Part shown: in pieces, positions 53,009 to 60,729 of the stretch
How the letters are laid out: the number at the start of each line of letters is the position of its first letter
How positions within the stretch are numbered: position 1 is the stretch's first letter
Assembly: GCF_004327335.1 (NCBI RefSeq)
Contig: NZ_QJUO01000026.1
Location: 1 to 60,729, forward strand
Source of the DNA: Stutzerimonas kirkiae
Lineage (GTDB): Bacteria > Pseudomonadota > Gammaproteobacteria > Pseudomonadales > Pseudomonadaceae
Direction: 5' to 3'
DNA length: 60,729 nt
Notes under the pieces: generated by a model
Database searches by the model: none
What the model saw: the letters and a program-made list of their open reading frames with translations, nothing else
Told to the model about the DNA's origin: nothing
Position numbers and translations under genes: made by a program

Positions 53009-53131
53009 AGCGGCGCGCATGATAGCAGCTCGAACGTATTTGTCGAAGCCCGCTGCGATAGTTTTTTCGTTATTTTCAAGCAGATGGAGCGCGCGTCCAG
53101 GCGCGCCCTGCCCTTTCCGGCCGCCTCTCGG

Positions 53132-54004
53132 TTATTCGGCGGTCAGCCGCGTCAGGGCTTCGCGGTATTTGTCGGCGGTTTTCTGCGCAACCTCGACCGG
53201 AACAGCGGGGGCTGGCGGTTGTTTGTTCCAGCCGGTGGACTCCAGCCAGTCGCGCACGAACTGCTTGTCGAAGCTCGGCGGGTTACTGCCTTCCCGGTAG
53301 CTGTCCGCTGGCCAGAAACGGCTCGAATCCGGTGTCAGCACCTCGTCCATCAGGGTCAGGGTGCCATCCTCGTCCAGGCCGAACTCGAACTTGGTATCGG
53401 CGATGATGATGCCGCGGGTCGCCGCGTACTCGACAGCGGCGCTGTAGAGGGCGATGGCGGTATCACGCACCTGCGCGGCGAGCTCCGGGCCGATGATCGC
53501 CTCGCACTGCTCGAAGGAGATGTTTTCGTCGTGGTCGCCCACGGCGGCCTTGGTCGAAGGGGTGAAAATGGGTTGCGCCAGCTTGGCCGCTTCACGCAGC
53601 CCCGCAGGCAGGGCGATACCGCATACGGTGCCCTTGCTCTGGTATTCCTTCCAGCCCGAGCCGACGATATAGCCACGCACGATGGCCTCGACAGCCAGCG
53701 GCTTCAGACGCTTGGCCACCACGGCGCGCCCCTCGACCAGAGGCAGTTCCTCGGCACTGACCACATCTTCCACCCGGTCGCCAGTGAAATGGTTGGGGAC
53801 CAGCCCCTTCAGCTTCTCGAACCAGAAATTCGAGATCGCCGTCAGGATCCTGCCCTTCTGCGGAATCGGCTCGTCGAGAATCACGTCGAAGGCCGACAGG
53901 CGATCGCTGGCGACCATCAGCATGCGTTTGTCGTCGATCTCATAGAGGTCGCGGACTTTCCCGGAATAGATTTTCTTCAGACTCAGGCCGCTAGGCGTTG
54001 TCAT
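53132..54004 (-). CDS. purC: SAICAR synthase, long form
   Basis: A 290-residue phosphoribosylaminoimidazole-succinocarboxamide synthase for purine synthesis. Landmarks are [51 protein letters not shown] and [14 protein letters not shown]. As I recall, the P. aeruginosa purC product at this locus is the short 236-residue type with a different N-terminus (starting MEKREELYRGKAK). The protein here is the longer type common in beta-proteobacteria and fungi. It may have replaced the native gene. ATG 54004 is the only good start. Confidence 0.93.
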   Translation of the reverse strand: MTTPSGLSLKKIYSGKVRDLYEIDDKRMLMVASDRLSAFDVILDEPIPQKGRILTAISNFWFEKLKGLVPNHFTGDRVEDVVSAEELPLVEGRAVVAKRLKPLAVEAIVRGYIVGSGWKEYQSKGTVCGIALPAGLREAAKLAQPIFTPSTKAAVGDHDENISFEQCEAIIGPELAAQVRDTAIALYSAAVEYAATRGIIIADTKFEFGLDEDGTLTLMDEVLTPDSSRFWPADSYREGSNPPSFDKQFVRDWLESTGWNKQPPAPAVPVEVAQKTADKYREALTRLTAE

Positions 54005-54091
54005 GGCAGGCTTCCAGAAGATGTTCGGAAAATAAGCGGGGCAAATAAGCGCACGCCGGGTAGGCCAGGCCTGCCGGCGCGCGAGCCTGGG

Positions 54092-55201
54092 TCACTGCCC
54101 CAGGCTTTCGTTCAACTGGTTCAGCACGCGTCGCGCAACATCCGCCGGCGCCTGGGTATCGCTATCCTTTTCCAGTGTGACCAGCACGTCGCTGGCTACG
54201 CTGGTCAGGCGGACCTGGTAGCGCTCGGCACGCGCTTCGATTTCACGCTTGCTGTCGCCGAAACCGAAGAGACGCGCGAAGAAGCCTGGCTTGTCCGCTT
54301 CCTTGTCGGCGCTCTCGGCCAGGTTGATGTAGTACAGGCCGAGCGTACGGTCCAGGTCATCGACACGGATATCGCTGGCCTCCAGCGCACGACCGATACG
54401 CGACCAGGCACGGTCGAAGCTGCTGTCCAGGCGCAGCAGCGGGCTGCCGCTACCATCCGTTTCCAGCGCTACACGACTTGGCGCATCGAAATCGCGCTCG
54501 GCCAGCAGGGAAACCGAGTCGCCTTCCTGGGCGGTACGCGACAGGCTGGCATGCAGTTCGTCCAGCAGTACGCGATCGACTTCCTTGTCGCTGGAAGTCT
54601 CCGGCCAGGGTACATCGGTGCCACTGCCTGCAGGACGCTGCACACTGACCAGGAAGATCTCGCTGGTGCTGCGCTGTACGCCCGGCTCGACACGAAGACG
54701 AACGCGAATCTCCTTGTCCGCCGGCAGCCCCAGGTTGCGGGCCAGCGCCTGGTCGAGGCGTGCCCCGCTCTGCCAGTCGGTAACCAGCTCGCCCGTCTGC
54801 GGACGCTCATCGGCAATAGCGAAGCCGTTGTCCGTCAGATACTGCCGCACGGAGGTCCAGACCTGGGCCGGTGTACGGATAGCGACCAGCCAGCGCGCAT
54901 CCTCGGAACTCTGCAGGCTGAAATCGCCGCTCTCGGCGGCGAACGGCAAGCGTTGCGGGCGCGGGACTTCGGACGAACCCGGCTCGACGGAAAGATCGGC
55001 CACCCGGCGCGGGATCGGCAGCAGCGGGTCCAGCCCGCGCACCTGAACACCGTCAGGCACCTGCATGGCAGGCGTCTGGCTTGCCTCCAGGTAATCACCG
55101 CCACGGTCACGGAAATATCCGTCATCGCCCCACAACCAGCCGCACCCGCTGGTGCCGGTGATGATCAGTGCCAGGGTAGAGAATCCGGCCAGTCGCTTCA
55201 T
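54092..55201 (-). CDS. bamC: Outer membrane assembly lipoprotein BamC
   Basis: A 369-residue lipoprotein of the beta-barrel assembly complex. The lipobox TGTSGC ends at Cys20. The unstructured N-terminal segment (YLEASQTPAMQVPDGVQVRG) that wraps BamD is present. Two helix-grip domains follow, with RTPAQVWTSVRQYLTDNGFA and FDRAWSRIGRALEASDIRVD at matching positions. It lies just after dapA, as in most gammaproteobacteria. In P. aeruginosa a further gene (PA1012) separates it from purC; that gene is missing here. Confidence 0.92.
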   Translation of the reverse strand: MKRLAGFSTLALIITGTSGCGWLWGDDGYFRDRGGDYLEASQTPAMQVPDGVQVRGLDPLLPIPRRVADLSVEPGSSEVPRPQRLPFAAESGDFSLQSSEDARWLVAIRTPAQVWTSVRQYLTDNGFAIADERPQTGELVTDWQSGARLDQALARNLGLPADKEIRVRLRVEPGVQRSTSEIFLVSVQRPAGSGTDVPWPETSSDKEVDRVLLDELHASLSRTAQEGDSVSLLAERDFDAPSRVALETDGSGSPLLRLDSSFDRAWSRIGRALEASDIRVDDLDRTLGLYYINLAESADKEADKPGFFARLFGFGDSKREIEARAERYQVRLTSVASDVLVTLEKDSDTQAPADVARRVLNQLNESLGQ

Positions 55202-55217
55202 GGATGTTCCTTCGTTG

Positions 55218-56096
55218 TTAAACCAGTACGCCGGACTGACGCAGAGCCTGGGCAACCTGCCCGTGATATCGCTCGCTCAGCCAGGTCAGCGGCAGGCGGA
55301 TGCCTTCTTGCATCAGCCCCATTTCATGCAGCGCCCATTTGACCGGGATCGGGTTGGACTCGACGAAAAGCTTCTCGTGCAACGGCTGCAGGCGCTCGTT
55401 GATGGCGCGCATGCCCGCCGCGTCTCCCGCCAGCGCTGCGCGACACAGTTCGGCCATGGCGCGGGGCGCCACGTTGGCAGTCACGGAAATATTGCCGTTT
55501 GCCCCCAGCAGCATGAGCTCGCCGGCGGTGGCATCATCGCCTGAGAACACCAGGAAGTCCTTGCCGGCACGATCGAGCACTTCCTGGCCACGCACCAGGT
55601 TGCCGGTGGCTTCCTTGACCCCGATGATGTTCGGCACCTGCGACAGGCGCGCGATGGTGTCCGGCAGCATGTCGCAGGCCGTACGCCCAGGCACGTTGTA
55701 GAGGATCTGCGGGATCGCCACGGCCTCGGCGATGTGCTTGTGGTGCAGGTAGAGGCCTTCCTGGGTCGGCTTGTTGTAGTAGGGCGTGACCAGCAGGCAG
55801 GCATCCGCCCCGGCGCTCCTGGCATTCTCGGTCAGTTCGACGGCCTCGCTGGTCGAGTTGGCGCCCGTACCGGCGATGACCGGGATACGACCATTGACCT
55901 GGTCCACGACACGACGGATCACTTCGATATGCTCTGCAACGGACAGCGTGGCCGACTCGCCCGTCGTACCCACCGCAACGATTGCATTGGTACCTTCCTG
56001 CAGATGGAAGTCCACCAGCTTGCTCAGGCTGTTCCAATCAAGACCACCCGTTGGGTCCATTGGCGTGACCAATGCCACAATACTGCCCGAAATCAT
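55218..56096 (-). CDS. dapA: 4-Hydroxy-tetrahydrodipicolinate synthase
   Basis: A 292-residue aldolase of lysine and peptidoglycan precursor synthesis. T44-T45 (VGTTGES), Y107, Y133 ([12 protein letters not shown]) and the Schiff-base K161 (GVKEATGN) are all at the E. coli positions. AGGAG lies nine bases before ATG 56096. Upstream of bamC and probably in one operon. Confidence 0.97.
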   Translation of the reverse strand: MISGSIVALVTPMDPTGGLDWNSLSKLVDFHLQEGTNAIVAVGTTGESATLSVAEHIEVIRRVVDQVNGRIPVIAGTGANSTSEAVELTENARSAGADACLLVTPYYNKPTQEGLYLHHKHIAEAVAIPQILYNVPGRTACDMLPDTIARLSQVPNIIGVKEATGNLVRGQEVLDRAGKDFLVFSGDDATAGELMLLGANGNISVTANVAPRAMAELCRAALAGDAAGMRAINERLQPLHEKLFVESNPIPVKWALHEMGLMQEGIRLPLTWLSERYHGQVAQALRQSGVLV

Positions 56097-56332
56097 GCAA
56101 TCGCTCCTGGCGGAAAATAGGGAGGCGTTATGGTACAAGGCTCCATTACGCTTTGCGAGTATGCAGATTCCATCCATTCCATGTGGGCCAGCCCCCCGAA
56201 GCCGGCATTTAACGCCATGAGCACGCCACTCATTCCCTATCCGGGCGCATTTCGCTACTCTTGAAGGCTTTTCAGCCCGGACGATCCGTTCGCCGGGCTG
56301 GCCGATCGAGTCATCATCGCCAGGAATGCTGC

Positions 56333-56893
56333 ATGTCCACCCCCGCCACCCCCCGCGAACAGTTCCTTGTCATCAGCGCCCTGGGCGCCAACCCCATGGA
56401 GCTCACCCATGTGCTCTGCCGCGCCAGCAGCGAAAACCGCTGTTCGGTGGTCAGCACCCGCCTGTCCCGCCACGGCGAGTGCAGCGCGCTGGTCCTGGAA
56501 ATCACGGGAAGCTGGGATGCCCTGGCGCGCATGGAAAGCCTGCTGCCGGCCCTGGCCAAGAAGCACGCCTTCAGCGCCGACGTGGTACGCAGCGAGCCCC
56601 TGGAAGCGCGCCCCCACGCCCTGCCCTACGTCGCCTATGTCAGCGCGGTCTACCGCCCGGACATTCTCAATGAACTGTGCCAGTTCTTCATCGATCACCG
56701 GGTGGAACTGGAAGCACTGAGCTGCGACACCTACCAGGCGCCGCAGACCGGCGGCACCATGCTCAACGCGACCCTGACCGTCACCCTGCCCGCCGGCACC
56801 CAGATCAGTTGGCTGCGCGACCAGTTCCTGGATTTCGCCGATGCCTTGAACCTGGATGCCCTGATCGAACCCTGGCGCCCGCAAACCCCCTGA
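56333..56893 (+). CDS. gcvR: Glycine cleavage system regulator GcvR
   Basis: A 186-residue protein with two ACT-like domains (about residues 8-85 and 95-175). It starts [20 protein letters not shown] and contains [20 protein letters not shown], matching the pseudomonad GcvR-like family (P. aeruginosa PA1009). In E. coli GcvR is a glycine-sensing antagonist of GcvA. Divergent from dapA and 10 bp upstream of bcp, probably co-transcribed with it. Confidence 0.88.
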   Translation: MSTPATPREQFLVISALGANPMELTHVLCRASSENRCSVVSTRLSRHGECSALVLEITGSWDALARMESLLPALAKKHAFSADVVRSEPLEARPHALPYVAYVSAVYRPDILNELCQFFIDHRVELEALSCDTYQAPQTGGTMLNATLTVTLPAGTQISWLRDQFLDFADALNLDALIEPWRPQTP

Positions 56894-56903
56894 GGAAACG
56901 TCC

Positions 56904-57377
56904 ATGTCCGTAGAAATCGACCAGCCCGTTCCCGCCTTCCAGGCCGAAGCCACCAGTGGCCTGAGCCTGACCCGGGAATCGCTGCAAGGTAAACAGACCG
57001 TCCTTTATTTCTACCCCAAGGACAACACCCCGGGCTGCACCACGGAAGGACAGGACTTTCGCAACCTGCATGCGGCATTCCAGGGCTGTAACACACAGGT
57101 GTTCGGGATTTCCCGCGACAGCCTGAAAACCCACGAGAACTTCAAGCGCAAGCAGGACTTCCCATTCGAACTGATCAGCGACAAGGATGAACAGCTCTGC
57201 CAACTGTTCGATGTGATCAAGCTGAAAAAGCTCTATGGCAAGGAATACCTGGGCGTCGACCGCAGCACCTTTCTCATCGACAGCGATGGAGTGCTGCGCC
57301 AGCAGTGGCGCGCCGTGAAGGTGCCGGGCCACGCACAGGCCGTACTGGATGCCGCCGAGGCCCTGAACAAGGCCTGA
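56904..57377 (+). CDS. bcp: Bcp-type peroxiredoxin
   Basis: A 157-residue thiol peroxidase. The peroxidatic cysteine is C45 in KDNTPGCTTEGQDFRN, with the active-site Pro and Thr of the family. E. coli Bcp uses a resolving cysteine five residues later (C50). Here that residue is Gln. Two further cysteines (CNTQ about 62 and LCQLF) are far away. It may therefore act as a one-cysteine peroxidase or with another resolving residue. The ribosome site is GAGGAAACG. Confidence 0.93.
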   Translation: MSVEIDQPVPAFQAEATSGLSLTRESLQGKQTVLYFYPKDNTPGCTTEGQDFRNLHAAFQGCNTQVFGISRDSLKTHENFKRKQDFPFELISDKDEQLCQLFDVIKLKKLYGKEYLGVDRSTFLIDSDGVLRQQWRAVKVPGHAQAVLDAAEALNKA

Positions 57378-57397
57378 AGGCCAACGACCGCAGGAGC

Positions 57398-57646
57398 TCA
57401 GGCCTTTCTCAACCAGTAGCGGAACACGCCATCGGCCTCTTCGTCCCGCAGCAACTCATGCCCGGAAAGCCTGGCGAAACTGCGAAAATCCCGCTGCGAG
57501 CCCGGATCGGTCGCCGTCACCCTGAGTACCGCGCCGCTGGCCAGCCCATTGAGCAGCAGCTTGGCCTTGAGCAGCGGCAGCGGACAGCTCAGCCCACTCG
57601 CATCGAGTTCGACGTCATGCTCCGGGGCACCAGCCATGTCGACCAT
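57398..57646 (-). CDS. TusA-family sulfur carrier protein
   Basis: An 82-residue protein with the SirA/TusA motif LDASGLSCPLPLLKAKLLL, whose C21 carries persulfide sulfur. The family acts in tRNA 2-thiouridylation and molybdenum cofactor sulfuration. This corresponds to P. aeruginosa PA1006, which is known to be needed for molybdenum homeostasis and nitrate respiration. Start at ATG 57646, with GGAGGT five bases upstream. Longer in-frame extensions have no support. Confidence 0.88.
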   Translation of the reverse strand: MVDMAGAPEHDVELDASGLSCPLPLLKAKLLLNGLASGAVLRVTATDPGSQRDFRSFARLSGHELLRDEEADGVFRYWLRKA

Positions 57647-57772
57647 ATCCACCTCCTCGCAAAGCCGCGCAGAATACCCATCATTGAACCGCTCTGGCCA
57701 GCCGGCGATGAGGAACGCTACAGTAGCGCCGTTGCCCGATAGTCCCAGCAAACCACATATGAGCTTCGATGG

Positions 57773-59200
57773 ATGAAATTCCTGCGCCCTACTCTGCTGA
57801 CGCTCGCCTGCCTGCTGTCCCAACCGGCATGGTCCGATGACTTGCCATCCCTGGGCGACGCAAGCTCCGGCATCGTATCGCCAGAGCAGGAATACCAGCT
57901 TGGCCGGGCCTGGCTGAGCATGCTGCGCGGGCAAGTCGGGCAGTTGTCCGACCCGATACTCAAGGATTATGTGGAGAGCAGCGTCTACAAGCTGGCGGAA
58001 ACCAGCCAGCTACAGGACCGCAGACTGGAGTTCGTACTGATCGCCAGCCCGCAGCTCAACGCATTCGCGGCACCAGGCGGCATCATCGGGGTCAACGGCG
58101 GCCTGTTCCTGCATGCGCAGACCGAGGCGGAATATGCCTCGGTACTGGCCCACGAACTGGCTCACCTTTCACAACGGCATTTCGCCCGCGGGGTGGAAGC
58201 CCAGCAGCGTATGCAACTGCCCCTGATGGCGGCGTTGCTGGCCGGAGTGGTCGCCGCCGCCGCAGGCGCAGGCGACGCGGGCATCGCGGCGATCATGTCG
58301 ACCCAGGCGGCCGCCATCCAGTCGCAGCGGCGCTTCTCCCGGCAGAACGAACAGGAGGCGGATCGCATCGGCCTGATCAACCTGGAAAAGGCCGGCTACG
58401 ACCCCAGGGCCATGCCGTCGATGTTCGAGCGCCTGATGCGCCAGTATCGCTATGACCAGAAGCCACCGGAATTCCTGCTGACCCACCCGGTCAACGAATC
58501 ACGCATCGCGGATACCAGGAACCGCGCCGAGCAGTACAACAAACAGGGCCGCGAGGACAGCCTGCGCTACCAACTGGTCCGTGCCCGCGTCCAGCTTCGC
58601 TTCGAGTCGACCCCGGGGCTGGGCACCAAGCGCTTCAGGGCCATGCTCGAGGAAAACCCGCAACTCGATGCCGCCCGCTATGGCCTGGCCCTTTCTCTGA
58701 TAAAGGGCGGGCAGTTGGACGAAGCACGAGAGACACTGGCACCACTGCTCAAGAGCCAACCGGACGATCTGCTCTACAACCTGGCCAGCGTAGAGCTGGA
58801 CATCACCGCCAATCGCCTGCCACAGGCCCTGGAGCGGGTGCAGCGCATGCTCCAGCTCTACCCTGGCAGCTACCCGGCACAGCAGGCGCGGATCGACGTA
58901 CTGACCAAGCAGGGCAAGACCGGTGAGGCCGAGCGCGAACTGGACAGGCTCGCCGAACGCCGCCCACGTGATCCGGATATCTGGTACCAGGTTTCGGAAA
59001 TGCGCGGCCTGACCGGCAATATCGTCGGCCTGCACCAGGCCCGGGCGGAGTATTTCGCACTGGTCGGCGACTACGGCCAGGCCGTCGAGCAACTCGACCT
59101 GGCCAAGCGTCGCTCGAACAACTTCCAGCTCGCGTCGCGCATAGATGCGCGTCAACGCCAGTTGGAGGAGGAAAAGCGCATGATCGAGGGCATGCGCTAG
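57773..59200 (+). CDS. bepA: M48 periplasmic protease BepA/YfgC-like
   Basis: A 475-residue exported zinc metalloprotease for outer membrane protein quality control. The signal peptide ends at SQPAWS (residue 21). Zinc motif HELAH is at 127-131, and the third ligand is E195 in NEQEADRIGL. TPR repeats occupy about residues 290-470 (LDEARETLAPLLKSQPDDLL, and LPQALERVQRMLQLYPGSYP). GTATGAGCTTCGATGG lacks a strong ribosome site. Same position as PA1005 next to nadA and tusA-like. Confidence 0.93.
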   Translation: MKFLRPTLLTLACLLSQPAWSDDLPSLGDASSGIVSPEQEYQLGRAWLSMLRGQVGQLSDPILKDYVESSVYKLAETSQLQDRRLEFVLIASPQLNAFAAPGGIIGVNGGLFLHAQTEAEYASVLAHELAHLSQRHFARGVEAQQRMQLPLMAALLAGVVAAAAGAGDAGIAAIMSTQAAAIQSQRRFSRQNEQEADRIGLINLEKAGYDPRAMPSMFERLMRQYRYDQKPPEFLLTHPVNESRIADTRNRAEQYNKQGREDSLRYQLVRARVQLRFESTPGLGTKRFRAMLEENPQLDAARYGLALSLIKGGQLDEARETLAPLLKSQPDDLLYNLASVELDITANRLPQALERVQRMLQLYPGSYPAQQARIDVLTKQGKTGEAERELDRLAERRPRDPDIWYQVSEMRGLTGNIVGLHQARAEYFALVGDYGQAVEQLDLAKRRSNNFQLASRIDARQRQLEEEKRMIEGMR

Positions 59201-59275
59201 GGTCTGTTGCCGCAGGCCCTCGGCTCCAGGCTTGAAAAAACACCCAGGTGGCGTGCCGGGGTAATGGGCTCCACC

Positions 59276-60334
59276 TCAGGCGTTGCCCGCCAACCGGAGC
59301 CTGGCCGCCTCGGTGAAATCCAGCATGCGCTTGAGCGGCCTGACCGCCCGCGGGATCAGCGCGGGATCGACGAAGATTTCGTTGCTGCCGGTACGCAGGC
59401 ACTCCAGCGTGCGCTCCAGCGTGTTCATGGCCATCCAGGGGCAATGCGCGCAGCTACGGCAAGTCGCGCCATTGCCCGCGGTCGGCGCCTCGACGAAGAC
59501 CTTGTCCGGGCACAACTGCTGCATCTTGTAGAAAATGCCGCGATCCGTCGCCACGATGAAGTGGCTGTTCGGCAGGGTCTGGGCCGCCTTGATCAGTTGG
59601 CTGGTCGAGCCCACCGCATCGGCGAGTTGCACGACCGCCTCGGGCGATTCCGGGTGCACGAGGATCGCGGCATCCGGATACAGCGCCTTCATATCTTCCA
59701 GTTGCTTGGCCTTGAACTCCTCATGGACGATGCAGGCGCCATCCCATAGCAGCATGTCCGCACCGCTCTCACGCTGGACATAATTGCCAAGATGCTTGTC
59801 CGGCGCCCAGATCAGCTTCTCGCCGTTATCCATCAGGCTCTCGACGATCTCCAGCGCGCAACTGGAGGTCACCACCCAGTCGGCACGCGCCTTGACCGCT
59901 GCCGAGGTGTTGGCATAGACCACCACGGTCCGTTCGGGATGCTGGTCACAGAATGCACTGAACTCGTCCACCGGGCAGCCCAGGTCCAGCGAACAGGTCG
60001 CCTCCAGCGTCGGCATCAATACCCGCTTCTCGGGGTTGAGAATCTTCGCCGTCTCGCCCATGAACTTGACACCAGCGACCACCACGGTAGTGGCGGAATG
60101 CTGATTGCCGAAACGCGCCATCTCCAGGGAATCGGAAACACAGCCTCCGGTTTCCTCGGCCAACGCCTGCAGGACCGGATCGCAGTAATAATGCGCGACC
60201 AGTACAGCGTTCTGCCGCTCCAGCTCGGCGGCGATTTCAGCGCGCAGCCGCGCCTCCTGATCGGGCGTCAGTGGCTTGGGCTGCTTGGCCGCCAGGTGGG
60301 CCTGGACGAGGATGCGTTCGGATATCTGTGTCAT
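59276..60334 (-). CDS. nadA: Quinolinate synthase A
   Basis: A 352-residue [4Fe-4S] enzyme that makes quinolinate from iminoaspartate and dihydroxyacetone phosphate in NAD synthesis. Landmarks are [32 protein letters not shown] and the late cluster cysteines in [17 protein letters not shown]. Convergent with bepA. Normal length. Confidence 0.96.
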   Translation of the reverse strand: MTQISERILVQAHLAAKQPKPLTPDQEARLRAEIAAELERQNAVLVAHYYCDPVLQALAEETGGCVSDSLEMARFGNQHSATTVVVAGVKFMGETAKILNPEKRVLMPTLEATCSLDLGCPVDEFSAFCDQHPERTVVVYANTSAAVKARADWVVTSSCALEIVESLMDNGEKLIWAPDKHLGNYVQRESGADMLLWDGACIVHEEFKAKQLEDMKALYPDAAILVHPESPEAVVQLADAVGSTSQLIKAAQTLPNSHFIVATDRGIFYKMQQLCPDKVFVEAPTAGNGATCRSCAHCPWMAMNTLERTLECLRTGSNEIFVDPALIPRAVRPLKRMLDFTEAARLRLAGNA

Positions 60335-60729
60335 TGTTCAACACTGCTCAGCACATGGAATACCGGGCTATCGAAACCCGCACAGTAGTGAGAGAGGAAA
60401 GAAGCAAGGAAAGTGCCACTCACTCCGACTCGACCTTTTCCAGAGAGGGGGCGGAATACTAGCCGAAGCATTCGCAAAAGGGAAAGCGATGCCTGCAAGT
60501 GCCTTGCGTAGCGAAAATCAACTGCAATAAGAAAGCCCATGAAGGGAATTTTCATGCCATTCGAGGGATACGCGCCAACCCTAACACCCAGCGCACACCC
60601 ACCATCGGCATAGGGGACAGTCCTCATGGACTGCGCCCCTGCCACACCACCCGGCATGCGGGTCCGCACCGGGCGGTTCGAGAGATTGAGATCATGAGAG
60701 CCGGGGCAGTCCCAAGCGGTCGAACCAGG
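60335..60729. other. Gene-free right end with an unexplained hairpin-rich segment
   Basis: No coding region is supported between nadA and the window end. From about 60614 the sequence is GC-rich and structured: CAGTCC-TCAT-GGACTG, then CCCGG-CA-TGCGG-GT-CCGCA-CCGGG (60640-60667) and GGTTCGAGAGATTGAG. This resembles segments I have seen near group II introns or IS elements, but the window ends too soon to decide. Confidence 0.4.

Noticed and set aside
53084..55342. A 752-codon plus-strand open frame
   Set aside because: It runs antisense through purC and bamC and is a product of high GC content.

Overview
The window looks like a chromosome segment from a high-GC gammaproteobacterium of the genus Pseudomonas. 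Several gene runs match orders I know from P. aeruginosa: rnf-nth-PA3496-gloA-argG-motY-pyrC-rnt, xseB-ispA, ribA-small membrane protein, small ORFs-rapA, and nadA-bepA-tusA-bcp-gcvR-dapA-bamC-purC-tRNA-Ser. These runs are joined differently from that reference, and most joints carry dispersed repeats. Species cannot be fixed from the sequence alone.

Left part (1-9392): the N-terminal part of a giant LapA-type biofilm adhesin on the minus strand, with retention module, LapG-type TAAG site and four near-identical 612-bp repeats. It is divergent from its type I secretion genes lapE-lapB-lapC. Then (9651-14376) a tightly overlapping rnfA-rnfB-rnfD-rnfG-rnfE-nth operon that lacks rnfC. Its RnfB has a long C-terminal extension, and RnfA and RnfE have each lost one conserved cysteine. 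Housekeeping genes follow up to waaA (22181).

Middle (22398-36575): a decayed PD-(D/E)XK transposase-like gene, a fosmidomycin-resistance-type MFS pump, and a co-directional set of orphan ABC binding protein, TonB receptor, Tat-exported PcRGLX/YetA-like protein and DUF6250 protein. The set looks like a small glycan or glycoside acquisition locus. A repeat-rich spacer, a LysR regulator, an AhpA/YtjB-like membrane protein and a PA3286-type KAS III enzyme follow.

Right part (36856-60729): a 36-residue CcoM-like cbb3 oxidase subunit with two Anr/FNR boxes, rapA, a cobalamin riboswitch with btuB, an MFS pump with a divergent MmyB-like regulator, an AI-2E family permease, btuF, ribA, an HBM-type chemoreceptor, an XRE regulator, and a tRNA-Ser(CGA) site with integrase and ISL3 remains. 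It ends with purC-bamC-dapA, gcvR-bcp, tusA-like, bepA and nadA. The last 130 bases may enter another mobile element.

Intergenic DNA is unusually rich in repeats. One family of about 150-165 bp has 13-14 bp inverted termini and is flanked by 10-bp direct repeats at three separate loci, which marks it as a transposed MITE-like element. There are also 7-bp tandem arrays with a conserved flank, a 73-bp dispersed repeat, and an inverted pair of tiny hydrophobic reading frames.
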